From assembly GCA_048263775.1 (NCBI GenBank), contig JBLXDU010000002.1, positions 1 to 64,000 on the forward strand: a DNA stretch of 64,000 bases. Direction: 5' to 3'. Under the pieces are notes generated by a model that was not told the origin of the DNA, ran no database searches, and was given only the letters and a program-made list of their open reading frames with translations. The number at the start of each line of letters is the position of its first letter. Within the stretch, counting starts at the first letter, position 1. The position numbers and the translations under genes are program-made. Of the stretch, positions 9,818-19,269 are shown piece after piece. This DNA is from UBA1479 sp048263775. Lineage in GTDB: Bacteria; Pseudomonadota; Alphaproteobacteria; Rhodospirillales; Casp-alpha2.

Positions 9818-11529
9818 TTGGCCGGGGTCTTCCGCACGAAGACATGCAGGGTCACGGGCTTGCCCTTGGAATAATTGATGCCGGACACCTGGGCGGCTTC
9901 GCGGATCTCCGCCTCCCGGTCGCCGATCGCCTGGGTGAAGGCGGGCATTTCCCGGCCCTCGACGATGGCGGCGGCCTGTGGTGCGTTCAACAGGTGTCGA
10001 GCCGCCCCGCCGCCCGAGGTCAAAACCGTTCCTGTTCCGGAAAGAAACACCAAAGAAGGTTCGGAAAATCCGGCGACGGCGGTCACGGGAGGTGCGCCAT
10101 CTTTGAATTCCGCGGTCACGGCCTGTGCCGCCCGTTCGGCGACCCACATGGGGCTGAACCCGGACACCATCAGCCAGACCACCATGGCGGTCAAGATGCC
10201 CCCGGAAATCAGGGAATTCTCCAGGGCTTCGGTGATGACGTGGTGTTTCATGGCCGCTGCCGTGGTGGCCAGAAGATAGAGCGCGAATAGGATGAAGAAC
10301 CAAGTATGCCAGTTTGAATCGAATCCGAAATGAAGTGGCAGATAGGCGGCGGCGGCGCCCAAAAGAAGGCCGACCAGGGCCCAGAGCCCGCCGGTCAGCC
10401 ACAGAATCCGTTTGTCGTACCAGGGGGCGGCACCATCAAGGACGGCGATGGCGGAGCGGGCGCAGACCAGGGCCAAGGCCGGATAAAGCGGCAATACGTA
10501 ATGGGGCAACTTGGTCGGGATGATTTCCATCAGGATCCAGGCCGGGATCAGCCAGGCCAGGCAGAAGCGCAGTGCCGGATCAGCCCGTTCCCGCCAGGCG
10601 CGGTAAACCGCCGGCCAGGCCAGGAACACCCCCGGCCAGAAGAACAGCAGCATGGTCAGGACATAATATCCCGGCGGTGCACCATGGGATTCCTGCCCGC
10701 CCAGAAGCTTGGGGATCAGGTCCGTGGTGATCGCGGTCATGACGAAACCGTCGCCGCCGTCATCGCCGCCGCCGACCATGAGGAACCAGGGCAGGGCGAG
10801 GGCCAGCATCATCGGCAGACCCCACAGCCAGCCCAGGCCTTTGATCCATGCGGCATCGCGGTCGGCGATGGCGAGGGCGCCCAAGGCCAGGACGGCGATC
10901 AGGGGGGCGATCGGCCCCTTGATGAGAATGCCGGCGGCCATGGCGAGCCAGAACAGCAGCGACCAGCCGAACCCGGCCGCGCCGGTTTTACCCCGCGCCG
11001 CCAGGTAATGACGGGCCAGCGGCAGCATCAGCGCCAGGACGCAGGCCAGCAGCACCGCGTCGGTCTTGGCCTGATGGGCTTCCAGAATCAGCAGGGTCGA
11101 GGCCGCCAGCATGGCCGCCGCCGCAAAAGCCGCGCGCCGGTCGAACAGCAGAGAACCCAACGCAAATGTCAGCAGTACCGCCGCCCAGGCGCCGATCACG
11201 GATGGCACGCGGTAAGCCCAGATCTCCCGCGCCGCCACGTCGGACAGTAGGGTGACGCTGGCCGCCTGCAGCCAATGGATGCCCGCGGGCTTTTTGTGGC
11301 GGGGCTGGTCCTGGAAGCGGATGTCGACGAAATCTCGTGTTTCCAGCATCTGCGCCGTCGCCTGGGCGAAGCGGGCTTCGTCCCGGTCAAGCGGCGGCAG
11401 ACTGGCGATGCCCGGCAGGAACAGGATGCAGCAGAACAGGGTCAGCAGCGCATAGGGCTTCCACCCCAAGGTCGGGCCGACCAGCAGGCGGCGGCCCAGG
11501 CGCGGGGCCTTCTTGGCGGATGCGTTCAT
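9814..11529 (-). CDS. Glycosyltransferase family 39 (ArnT/PMT-like)
   Basis: A 571-residue polytopic membrane glycosyltransferase. The N-terminal periplasmic loop has LPPLDRDEARFAQATAQML and RHKKPAGIHWLQ, the acidic catalytic motif and Lys-rich segment of the GT39/ArnT group. About a dozen hydrophobic helices follow, then a soluble C-terminal domain. Such enzymes move a sugar from a polyprenyl-phosphate donor to lipid A, protein or other envelope acceptors; the acceptor is unknown, so arnT is not assigned. The ATG at 11529 overlaps the stop of the DUF427 gene, and the stop overlaps the PAP2 start. Confidence 0.9.
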   Translation of the reverse strand: MNASAKKAPRLGRRLLVGPTLGWKPYALLTLFCCILFLPGIASLPPLDRDEARFAQATAQMLETRDFVDIRFQDQPRHKKPAGIHWLQAASVTLLSDVAAREIWAYRVPSVIGAWAAVLLTFALGSLLFDRRAAFAAAAMLAASTLLILEAHQAKTDAVLLACVLALMLPLARHYLAARGKTGAAGFGWSLLFWLAMAAGILIKGPIAPLIAVLALGALAIADRDAAWIKGLGWLWGLPMMLALALPWFLMVGGGDDGGDGFVMTAITTDLIPKLLGGQESHGAPPGYYVLTMLLFFWPGVFLAWPAVYRAWRERADPALRFCLAWLIPAWILMEIIPTKLPHYVLPLYPALALVCARSAIAVLDGAAPWYDKRILWLTGGLWALVGLLLGAAAAYLPLHFGFDSNWHTWFFILFALYLLATTAAAMKHHVITEALENSLISGGILTAMVVWLMVSGFSPMWVAERAAQAVTAEFKDGAPPVTAVAGFSEPSLVFLSGTGTVLTSGGGAARHLLNAPQAAAIVEGREMPAFTQAIGDREAEIREAAQVSGINYSKGKPVTLHVFVRKTPAK

Positions 11530-11918
11530 GCGGGGGGCGCCGATACGGGCTTGTCGCCGACGAACCACACGTCCATGCGGTCCCAATAGAAGGCGATATG
11601 GTCCTTGATGGCGGCGCAGGCCGGGATCGGGTCCGGATAAGCCCAGGCAAGGTCGGTTTCTTGCGTGTCGCCAAGGCGGAAGGCCCAATACCGCGCCTCG
11701 CCCTTTTTGGGGCAGGTCGTGCGGGTGTCCGTCGGCGTCATGAAGTCGGCCATGCGCACGTCGTCGGGCGGAAAGTAAAACACGGCCTTATGGCCGTCTT
11801 CGCGCAGGATTTTCACGCGCCGGCTGTCGGCAATGACGATGCCGCAAACGGCGGTGCGCACGCGGCCGGGGAAATCGGCGATCACGACCCCACCGGGGGC
11901 GGCGGCCGGATCAGGCAT
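11526..11918 (-). CDS. DUF427-family protein
   Basis: A 130-residue small beta-rich protein of the DUF427 family. Its conserved features are VVIADSRRVKILRE, YFPPDDV, the invariant TTCPKKGEARYW, and the aromatic tail DLAWAYPDPIPAC...IAFYWDRMDVW. No enzyme activity is established for the family. It overlaps rlmN by 8 bp upstream and the GT39 gene by 4 bp downstream, so it sits in the middle of a four-gene overlapping operon. Confidence 0.9.
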   Translation of the reverse strand: MPDPAAAPGGVVIADFPGRVRTAVCGIVIADSRRVKILREDGHKAVFYFPPDDVRMADFMTPTDTRTTCPKKGEARYWAFRLGDTQETDLAWAYPDPIPACAAIKDHIAFYWDRMDVWFVGDKPVSAPPA

Positions 11919-13071
11919 TGCCCGCCGCGTCTTGCGTTGCGGCGTCCGCGTCGCCGGGCACCAGGGCCTCGACCCGGGCCGTCATGCGTTTCAGGCGTTC
12001 GCGCTCGCTCGCCGATTTCAACTGTCCACAGGCGGCCATGATGTCGCGGCCGCGGGGTTGGCGGATCGGCGAGGAAAAGCCGCCGTCGTTGAGGATGTTG
12101 ACGAACTTGTCCATGGCCTCGGGCGTCGAGCATTCATAGGGCGCGCCCGGCCAGGCGTTGAACGGGATCAGGTTGAACTTGACGGGAATGCCCTTGGCCA
12201 AGCGCAGCAGTTCCCGGGCGTCGGCCTCGGAATCGTTCACGCCCTTCAGCATCACGTATTCGAAGGTGATGCGCCGGGCGTTGTTGGCCCCCGGATATTC
12301 GCGGCAGGCGCGGATCAGATCCTTCAACGGATACTTCTTGTTGATGGGCACCAAAACGTCGCGCAATTCATCCGTCACGGCATGCAGCGAGACCGCCAGA
12401 TTGACGCCCAGCTCCGCGCCGCATTTTTCCATCATCGGCACCACGCCCGAGGTCGACAGCGTGATCCGCCGCTTGGAAAGCGCGATGCCCTCGCCGTCCA
12501 TGATGATCTTCAGCGCTTTCGATACGTTATCGTAATTGAACAGGGGCTCGCCCATGCCCATCATGACGATGTTGGAAATCATCCGCCCGCCGTCCATGGG
12601 CGTCGGCCATTCGCCGTAACTGTCGCGGGCGACCATGAACTGGCCAACGATTTCCGCAGACGTCAGGTTGCGCACCAGTTTCTGCGTGCCCGTATGGCAG
12701 AACGTGCAGGTCAGGGTACAGCCGACCTGGGACGAGATGCAGATCGCGCCCCGGTCATCCTCGGGGATGTAGACGGTTTCCGCCTCGTTGCCGTCCTCGA
12801 ACTTGACCAGCCACTTGCGGGTGCGGTCGTTTGAGGTCTGTTCACGGCTGACGACGGGCTTCCGCACTTCGAAGATTTCGGCCAGCTTTTCCCGCAACGG
12901 TTTGGCCAGGGTCGTCATCTGGGCGAAGTCGGTCGCCCCCTGGTGATAGATCCAGTGCCACAACTGCTTGGTGCGGAACGGTTTTTCGCCCACGGCGGCA
13001 ACCGTCGCCGCCAGTTCCTCACGGGACAGGCCGACCAGATTGGTCTTCTCAGGGGCAGCATCAATCGTCAT
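11911..13071 (-). CDS. rlmN: Dual-specificity 23S rRNA/tRNA adenine-C2 methyltransferase
   Basis: A 386-residue radical-SAM enzyme that methylates A2503 of 23S rRNA and A37 of some tRNAs. The [4Fe-4S]/SAM cluster motif CTLTCTFC is present, with GCT before it and FCHTGTQ after it. NIVMMGMGEPLFNYDNV and the methyl-carrying cysteine region near the C-terminus (MAACGQL) are conserved. N-terminal GLSREELAA and KPFRTKQLWHWIYHQG match the accessory RNA-binding part. It heads the DUF427-GT39-PAP2 operon. Confidence 0.97.
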   Translation of the reverse strand: MTIDAAPEKTNLVGLSREELAATVAAVGEKPFRTKQLWHWIYHQGATDFAQMTTLAKPLREKLAEIFEVRKPVVSREQTSNDRTRKWLVKFEDGNEAETVYIPEDDRGAICISSQVGCTLTCTFCHTGTQKLVRNLTSAEIVGQFMVARDSYGEWPTPMDGGRMISNIVMMGMGEPLFNYDNVSKALKIIMDGEGIALSKRRITLSTSGVVPMMEKCGAELGVNLAVSLHAVTDELRDVLVPINKKYPLKDLIRACREYPGANNARRITFEYVMLKGVNDSEADARELLRLAKGIPVKFNLIPFNAWPGAPYECSTPEAMDKFVNILNDGGFSSPIRQPRGRDIMAACGQLKSASERERLKRMTARVEALVPGDADAATQDAAGNA

Positions 13072-13126
13072 GGGCCCTCATATAGCGCGTCCGGCCCCGC
13101 TTCCCAACGTGAAAACGCGAAGGGGG

Positions 13127-13633
13127 TCAGTAGCCGCAGGCCTTGCCGATGGCCTTCCAGGCGGCGGTGAAGCCGATCAGGGAATAGGTATCGGTGGTCA
13201 GGGTGCCGCGCGACGACGTGCCCTTCACGACCATGTCCGCACCCCGGATCATGGCGTCGACCAGGGCCGCGTCCTTGCCTTCTTCGGCGAAGGCATGTCC
13301 GCCCGAGGTGAACAGCTTGTACGTCTTGTCGCCGATGGTCACCGTGGCGTCCGAGCCTTCCTTATAGGTATAGCCCGTGGTTACGGAAACGACGCCCTTC
13401 TCCTTGTCCTTGGGCCGGTGGGTGACCAGCATGACCACGCGGCCGCGCGCGGAATACTTGCCCTCCATCTTCTTGGGCTCGGACCCCATGTAGCAGATCT
13501 TGGCCCCTGCCTCGTTGGCCGTATAGGCTTCCCAGTCGTCGAACAGGCCGATCAGTTCCGGCGCCGCCTGGGCGGCGACGGGGGTCAGGATGGCCAAGGC
13601 GGCAAGGGTGGCGGCGGCGATGCATTTTATCAT
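13127..13633 (-). CDS. Invasion-associated locus B (IalB)-family periplasmic protein
   Basis: A 168-residue exported protein with a clear signal peptide (cleavage near AAQA|APEL). The mature part follows the IalB pattern: FDDWEAYT, CYMGSEPKKMEGKYSARG, VMLVTHRP, then a conserved TTDTYSLIGFTAAWKAIGKAC tail whose Cys may pair with the first. IalB proteins are widespread in Alphaproteobacteria, including non-pathogens, and their biochemical role is unclear. It is a monocistronic-looking gene upstream of rlmN on the same strand (55-bp gap). Confidence 0.88.
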   Translation of the reverse strand: MIKCIAAATLAALAILTPVAAQAAPELIGLFDDWEAYTANEAGAKICYMGSEPKKMEGKYSARGRVVMLVTHRPKDKEKGVVSVTTGYTYKEGSDATVTIGDKTYKLFTSGGHAFAEEGKDAALVDAMIRGADMVVKGTSSRGTLTTDTYSLIGFTAAWKAIGKACGY

Positions 13634-13733
13634 CGCTCATAGATAGCCGGGACGGCGGCGGGCCTCAAGCCTGGGCGGTGGGATAACTTTCCGGCCCCCT
13701 TGCCAGGGCCCCCGTTCGGTGGCATGGGAAGGC

Positions 13734-14792
13734 ATGATAAAATCCATTCATTCGCCGAACCCCGCGATCATCGAGGTCACGCGCGGCACCCTGGTCGAAA
13801 GCCGCCACCGGGTACATGCGGTGGTCGCCGATGCGACCGGCACCGTTGTTCATGCCTGGGGCGACGGGGAATTGGAAATCTTTCCCCGGTCGGCCATCAA
13901 GCCGCTGCAGACACTTGCCCTGATCGAAACCGGGGCGGCGGATCATTGGCGGCTGACCGATGAGCGCATCGCGCTGGCCACGGCGTCCCATTCCGCCTCG
14001 GCCGCCCATATCATGGCGGTGGAGGCCTGGCTGGGCGACATCGGCCGGGGCGAGGACGATCTGGAATGCGGCGCCCATATGCCGACGGACGAGGCGGCGG
14101 CCCATCGCCTGATCAAGCAGGGGGCGACCCCGACGCGGCTGCACAACAATTGTTCGGGCAAGCACACGGGCTTTCTCGCGACGGCGCTGCACATGGGCGA
14201 GGATCTTCGCGGCTACACGGGTGCGGACCATCCGGTGCAACAGCGCCTTTACCAGGCGCTTATGGAAATGGGTGGGGTGGAACTGTCCGGCACCGGGCGC
14301 GGCGTCGACGGCTGCGGCATTCCCGTCTACGGCATGCCGCTTGCGGCCCTTGCCCGCGCCATGGCGAAAATGGCCGACCCGGCAAAGGCGGGCCTGGGCA
14401 CGGTACGCAGCGCGGCTGCCCAGCGCATCGTTCAGTCCATGGCTAAGCACAACTTCATGGTGTCCGGACGCGGGCGCCTGGATCATGCCGCCATGACGGC
14501 GGGCATCGGTGTTGCCAAGCGGACAGGCGCACCCGTGTTCGCGACCAAGACCGGGGCCGAGGCCGTGCACGCGGCGATCCTGCCGGGCCTGGGATTGGGC
14601 GTGGCCGTGAAGGCCGAGGACGGGACTAAGCGCGCATCCGACAGCATGATGGCGAACGTGCTGAATTTCCTGGGGGCCTTCGACGACGGCGCCCGCGCCG
14701 ACATGGCGCCGTTCCTGGAGATGACCGTGGTCAATGCCGCAGGTGAGCCCGTCGGCGCGGTGCGGCCCGAAGCGGGCTGGGACCGGCCCTAG
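13734..14792 (+). CDS. L-asparaginase II-type (rhizobial AnsA-like) asparaginase
   Basis: A 352-residue enzyme of the asparaginase II family. Recognisable blocks are VTRGTLVESRHRVHAVV near the N-terminus, FPRSAIKPLQTLALIE (serine- and lysine-containing active-site segment), NNCSGKHTGFLAT, and VDGCGIPVYGMPL. It converts asparagine to aspartate and ammonia. The start is ambiguous: ATG 13734 sits directly behind GGAAGG (very short spacing), while an in-frame GTG at 13719 lies 15 bp upstream. It converges with the SpoU methyltransferase, and the two stops share CTAG at 14789-14792. Confidence 0.9.
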   Translation: MIKSIHSPNPAIIEVTRGTLVESRHRVHAVVADATGTVVHAWGDGELEIFPRSAIKPLQTLALIETGAADHWRLTDERIALATASHSASAAHIMAVEAWLGDIGRGEDDLECGAHMPTDEAAAHRLIKQGATPTRLHNNCSGKHTGFLATALHMGEDLRGYTGADHPVQQRLYQALMEMGGVELSGTGRGVDGCGIPVYGMPLAALARAMAKMADPAKAGLGTVRSAAAQRIVQSMAKHNFMVSGRGRLDHAAMTAGIGVAKRTGAPVFATKTGAEAVHAAILPGLGLGVAVKAEDGTKRASDSMMANVLNFLGAFDDGARADMAPFLEMTVVNAAGEPVGAVRPEAGWDRP

Positions 14793-15367
14793 TCGTTGAA
14801 GACTTCCGGCGGCGTGTCTTTGAAGGGCTTCATGCGGGCCAGTTCCTTGCGCGAAAACCGCCCGCCGAATTGATGTTCAGGCAGGTCCTCGACGGGGCCG
14901 CCTTCGGCCACCGGGCGGGGTGCGAAGCGTCCCTGGCTGGTCAGCCGGTCGTACATCACGATGGCCCCCGCGATCCCGACGTTGACGCAGAAAGACATGG
15001 GAATCTGAATGATGTGGTCGCAGCGTTCGATCATCGCGGGGCTCAGTTCGCCCCTCTCCGGCCCCAGGACATAGGCCGCCTGCTGCGGGTGGCGGAAGCT
15101 CGGCAGTTCAATCGAATTTTCCAGAAGTTCGACCCCGACCAGCTTGCAGCCCTCGGGCAGCATCACCTGTTCAGCCGTGGGAAAGCTGTAGAACGGTACA
15201 TGCCCGCCGCTTTTCGAGGTGTCGGACTTTTGCCCGATGGTGCGCTCGTACGTCGCGTCGATGGTGAACACGAAAGACGCGCCGAAGGCATGGGCCGTGC
15301 GGAACAGATTGCCCACGTTCATGGTCTTGGAAATGCCCTCGACCCCGATTCCGAAATATCCGCGCAT
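14789..15367 (-). CDS. SpoU/TrmH-family RNA 2'-O-methyltransferase
   Basis: A 192-residue SPOUT methyltransferase. Its three motifs are NVGNLFRTAHAFGA, YVLGPERGELS and IPMSFCVNVGIAGAIVMYD, which build the SAM-binding trefoil knot. There is no extra N-terminal RNA-binding domain. The target (tRNA or rRNA ribose) cannot be decided from sequence. It converges on the asparaginase gene and shares its CTAG stop tetranucleotide. Confidence 0.9.
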   Translation of the reverse strand: MRGYFGIGVEGISKTMNVGNLFRTAHAFGASFVFTIDATYERTIGQKSDTSKSGGHVPFYSFPTAEQVMLPEGCKLVGVELLENSIELPSFRHPQQAAYVLGPERGELSPAMIERCDHIIQIPMSFCVNVGIAGAIVMYDRLTSQGRFAPRPVAEGGPVEDLPEHQFGGRFSRKELARMKPFKDTPPEVFND

Positions 15368-15500
15368 GGTTTGACTTCATCCCCTGAAAGCGTGCCCGGG
15401 GCGTCTTGCCCTTTGGCCCTTGGTATGGTCAGGTTGCGCAACCTTGGCCAATTCCGGCCCGAAATCAAGTTTTGACCAACCTAATTTCAAGGAGACCCCG

Positions 15501-16502
15501 ATGCGCGCGGTTGTCTGCACCACCTTCGACGGCATTGACGCCCTGACCTGCGTCGATGATGCCCCCACCCCGCCGATGACCGAGAACGGCGTGCGCATCC
15601 GGGTGCAGGCGGCGGGCATCAATTTCGCCGACACCCTGATGTGCAAGGGTGAATACCAGGTCAAGCCGCCGTTCCCATTTTCGCCGGGGCTGGAGGTCGC
15701 GGGCGAGGTTCTGGAAGTCGCCCCCGGGGTGACCCGGGTTGCCCCGGGCGATCGGGTCATGGCGACGGTGCATTACGGCGGTTACGCGTCCGAAGCGGTC
15801 ACCCACGAGGCCACGGTCTTCGCCATTCCCGACAATCTGGATTTCGTCTCCGCCGCCGCCTTTCCCATCGTCTATGGCACGTCCCACGTCGGTTTGGTCG
15901 AAAAGCTGAAGGTTCAGCCGGGCGAGGTGTTGTTGGTTCATGGCGCCGCCGGCGGGGTTGGCCTGACGGCGGTCGAAATCGGCAAGAAGCTGGGGGCGAC
16001 GGTGATTGCCACGGCGGGCGGGCCGGACAAGCTGGCCGTGGCAAAGGAATATGGCGCCGACCATCTGATCGACTACCGCAAGGAAGACATCCGCGAGCGG
16101 GTCAAACAACTGACCGACGGGCGCGGGGCCGATTGCGTTTATGATCCGGTTGGTGGCTCCGCCTTCGACGCGTCGCTGCGTTGCACGGTGCAGGGCGGGC
16201 GCATTCTGGTGGTCGGGTTCGCGTCGGGCACGGTGCCGCAGATCCCGGCCAACATTCTTCTGGTCAAGAACCTTTCGGTTATTGGTTTCTACTGGGGGGC
16301 CCACCGCACTCTTGATCCGGATTTGATCCAGCGCTCGTTCGACGAACTTCTGGGCTGGATGGCGGCGGGTGACCTGCGCCCCCACGTCAGTCATGTGTTC
16401 GACCTGGCCGATGCCAAGGACGGCATGAACATGCTGTTGTCGCGCAAGTCGACGGGCAAGGTGGTGTTGACCACGGGGGCCGCGCCGGGAACCCTTAACT
16501 AG
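15501..16502 (+). CDS. NADPH:quinone oxidoreductase-family MDR protein
   Basis: A 333-residue zinc-independent medium-chain dehydrogenase/reductase. The Rossmann motif HGAAGGVGLTAVEIGKKLGA (about residues 148-167) and FPFSPGLEVAGEV match quinone oxidoreductases; structural zinc cysteines are absent. It reduces quinones or enones with NADPH. The ATG at 15501 has AAGGAG 7 bases upstream, clearly better than earlier in-frame starts. Its end overlaps the convergent histidine kinase by 8 bp. Confidence 0.93.
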   Translation: MRAVVCTTFDGIDALTCVDDAPTPPMTENGVRIRVQAAGINFADTLMCKGEYQVKPPFPFSPGLEVAGEVLEVAPGVTRVAPGDRVMATVHYGGYASEAVTHEATVFAIPDNLDFVSAAAFPIVYGTSHVGLVEKLKVQPGEVLLVHGAAGGVGLTAVEIGKKLGATVIATAGGPDKLAVAKEYGADHLIDYRKEDIRERVKQLTDGRGADCVYDPVGGSAFDASLRCTVQGGRILVVGFASGTVPQIPANILLVKNLSVIGFYWGAHRTLDPDLIQRSFDELLGWMAAGDLRPHVSHVFDLADAKDGMNMLLSRKSTGKVVLTTGAAPGTLN

Positions 16503-17835
16503 CGGCGGGCAGGATCAGGCGGAAGGTCGCGCCGGCGCCCAGTTGAGAGGACAGGTCGATCGACCCGCCGGCCTTCTCGACGATCCGCCGGCATTCCGAC
16601 AGGCCCACGCCGTCGCCGGGCACCAGGGATTGCTTGCCGGCGCGCACGAATCGGTTGAACACGCGGGGCTGATCGGCCTGGGCGATTCCGACGCCGTTGT
16701 CCTTGATGTAAATAATCACGGCATCACCCTGGCGCAGGGCGGAGATATCGATCGTCAGGGGCCGTTCCAGCGACCTGTATTTAAGGGCATTGTCCAACAG
16801 GTTCTGGAACACGCGGGTCAATTGCAACGGGCTGACGGCGACGGGCGGAAGATCGCCGATGGTGATCTCGGCGGTGATGGCGTCGATCATCGGGCGCAGG
16901 CTGTCCTGGGCTTCGCGCAGGCATTGGCCGGGGTCGGCAACATCGACCGGCGGTCCCTGCTGTACCGACCGGGCGTCGTCGAGAAGGTCGCCGATGAACC
17001 GGTTCATGCGCAGGGCGGCCTTATGGGCGGAGGCAAGAAATTCCGCCCTCTGCTGGGCATCCATGGCTGCGGACGGCAGGGCTGCGGCCTCAAGATTTCC
17101 GATCACGGCATTGAGCGGCGATTTCAGGTCGTGGGCGACGGCGCCGGAAAACCGCTCAAGCTCCTCATAGGCTGCCCGCATCTGATATTCGGCGTAGCTG
17201 TAGGCCGTCCACAACAGGCCGAGGCTCCAACCGATCACCATCGCCATGCCGATGAAGGCGATGGCGACATCAAGGGCGACGATCTGCGGATTCGGTCCCA
17301 CGGGGCCATCGAACAGCGGGCGGATGAAGATGCGCAGGGCCTGAACGACGGCGAATACGGCGAACATCGTGCCGAGAATGCGGCAGCCGCGGATCAGGCC
17401 CGGATCGCGTTCCAGCCAAAGGTCCCGGGTGGTCAGCGCGCAGACGATGGCGAACACGACGGAGTTCGAAACCAGCACGCCGGGGACGTCGTTCTTGACG
17501 ATGAGGAAGTAATAAATGGCGGCACAGGAGAAGGCCAGCGCCGTCGCTTCCAGAACGTAGCGCGGATGGCGTCCCTGCAGGCGCCGCATGGCGCGGGCCG
17601 CAGACAGGGTGGTGACGACGAAACACAGCAGGCCGAAACTGGCGGGGCGATAATCCTGTATCGCGGCGCCGGTGCTGATGGCGAGCGCGCCGATCCCGCC
17701 GATCGTCATGGCCAGGGCCATTTCCTTCAGGCCGCCGATCTTCAGCCGGGCCAACCAGAACGTGACCAGAATCGTTGCCATGATGAACTGCACCACGGCC
17801 AGCGAGATCAGGATGGAACTCATGTTGAACATCAT
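16495..17835 (-). CDS. Membrane sensor histidine kinase
   Basis: A 446-residue kinase with about seven hydrophobic segments in residues 1-212, forming a membrane sensor, and no large periplasmic domain. The HisKA domain carries AVAHDLKSPLNAV with the phospho-acceptor His at about residue 235. The ATPase part has the N box (QNLLDNALKY), the G1-type DNGVGI and GDGVGL. No response regulator gene is next to it, so it is an orphan kinase. Three ATG codons lie within the first five codons (17835, 17832, 17823); the exact start is open. Confidence 0.92.
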   Translation of the reverse strand: MMFNMSSILISLAVVQFIMATILVTFWLARLKIGGLKEMALAMTIGGIGALAISTGAAIQDYRPASFGLLCFVVTTLSAARAMRRLQGRHPRYVLEATALAFSCAAIYYFLIVKNDVPGVLVSNSVVFAIVCALTTRDLWLERDPGLIRGCRILGTMFAVFAVVQALRIFIRPLFDGPVGPNPQIVALDVAIAFIGMAMVIGWSLGLLWTAYSYAEYQMRAAYEELERFSGAVAHDLKSPLNAVIGNLEAAALPSAAMDAQQRAEFLASAHKAALRMNRFIGDLLDDARSVQQGPPVDVADPGQCLREAQDSLRPMIDAITAEITIGDLPPVAVSPLQLTRVFQNLLDNALKYRSLERPLTIDISALRQGDAVIIYIKDNGVGIAQADQPRVFNRFVRAGKQSLVPGDGVGLSECRRIVEKAGGSIDLSSQLGAGATFRLILPAAS

Positions 17836-17989
17836 GACCAGCCGAACTGGGGTGGCGGCCGGAGGCTATGCGGGCCGGGGGTGCAGGATTCGCATGGGTT
17901 ATAGATGTATGAAGGGGCGGCGACAACAGCCAGCACCCGCCCGGACCGGGCTCGGGTGGGATCGACGAAGCGAACGCCGGCGGGGCGGA

Positions 17990-19219
17990 TCAGGCCGTGG
18001 CGGCGGTGGGGCGTTTTTCCGGAATGGGGATATGCAGGGCGGCGGCGATGAAGCCCAAAGCGATGGAGCCGTACCACACCCAATCATAGGATCCGGTGGT
18101 CTGATACAGATAACCACCCAGCCATACGCCGAGGAAGCTGCCGATCTGGTGGCTCAGGAAGGTGATCCCGAACAGCATGGACAGATAGCGCACGCCGAAC
18201 ATATGGGCGACCAGGCCCGAGGTCAGCGGCACCGTGCCGAGCCACAGCAAGCCCATGGCGCCGGCGAACAGCAGGATATTGAGTTCCGTCTTGGGGGCTG
18301 CCAGCAGGGTGATGATGCAGAGTGAGCGCAGGAAATACAGCCAGGCCAGCACCCATTTCTTGGGGAACCGGCCGCCCAGCGCACCACAGGCGAAGGTGCC
18401 GACGATGTTGCACAATCCGATCAGCGACAGAGACAGCGCCGCGATGCGCAGGTCGATGTGCAGAAGCTCCAGGTATTTGGGGAAGTGCACGGTGATGAAG
18501 GCGACCTGGAACCCGCAGACGAAGAATCCCAGGGTGAGCAGGTTAAAGCCCAGATGGCGATAGGCTTCGCCGAGGGCTTCCCCCAGGCTGATGTCGGGTG
18601 TCTTGCCCTGGCGCGCGGCAACGGGCGCCGCATCGGTGGCCAGCGGTTGGCGGGCCAACAGAAAGGCCAGCGGCACGGCGATTAGCATGATCACGGCGAG
18701 TGCTGTCAGCGCCCCGGTCCAGCCGTAGGTTTCCAGCAGCGCCTGGCCCACGGGGGCCATGTAGAATTGCCCGAAGGAGCCCCCGGCGCTTGCGATGCCG
18801 AGGGCCAGCGAGCGGTGCTCGGCCGGCACGCGGCGGCCGACGGCGCCCAGCACGACGCCGAACCCGACGCCGCCCATGCCGATGCCGATTAGGAATCCGG
18901 CGCCGACGTTGAACGCGAACAGGCTGTCGGCCGTGCCCATGACGTAAAGACCCACGGCGTACAGAAGGGCCCCCAGGATGATCATGCGCATGCTGCCGAA
19001 TTTGTCGGCGATGGCCCCCATGAACGGTGTGGCGATGCCCCACATCAGGTTCTGCACGGCGATCGCCAGGCCGAAGTCGCTGGGCGTGATGGCCAGGTCG
19101 CGCAGGATGTCGGTCTGGAACAGGCCGAAGGTGGTGCGGGTGCCCAGGTTCAGGCTGCCGATCAGGCAGCCGGCGAAGGCGACGATCCAGATGGTGATAC
19201 CGATGCGTTTAGCGGACAT
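17990..19219 (-). CDS. MFS transporter
   Basis: A 409-residue major-facilitator permease with 12 hydrophobic segments. The loop 2-3 motif reads GAIADKFGSMRMIILG, the canonical MFS signature A, and a weaker repeat lies in the second half (GALGGRFPKKWVL). The start ATG 19219 is preceded by GAGGAAAC. The overall layout resembles oxalate/formate- or monocarboxylate-type carriers, but the substrate is not identifiable. The DMT transporter gene upstream is on the same strand. Confidence 0.9.
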   Translation of the reverse strand: MSAKRIGITIWIVAFAGCLIGSLNLGTRTTFGLFQTDILRDLAITPSDFGLAIAVQNLMWGIATPFMGAIADKFGSMRMIILGALLYAVGLYVMGTADSLFAFNVGAGFLIGIGMGGVGFGVVLGAVGRRVPAEHRSLALGIASAGGSFGQFYMAPVGQALLETYGWTGALTALAVIMLIAVPLAFLLARQPLATDAAPVAARQGKTPDISLGEALGEAYRHLGFNLLTLGFFVCGFQVAFITVHFPKYLELLHIDLRIAALSLSLIGLCNIVGTFACGALGGRFPKKWVLAWLYFLRSLCIITLLAAPKTELNILLFAGAMGLLWLGTVPLTSGLVAHMFGVRYLSMLFGITFLSHQIGSFLGVWLGGYLYQTTGSYDWVWYGSIALGFIAAALHIPIPEKRPTAATA

Positions 19220-19269
19220 GGTGTTTCCTCGTTGAAACCAGTAGGGCAGGGCCGGTCAGAAGCGTTGGC

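Noticed and set aside
9814..11529. Assignment as arnT
   Set aside because: No other aminoarabinose pathway genes are present, and GT39 acceptors vary.
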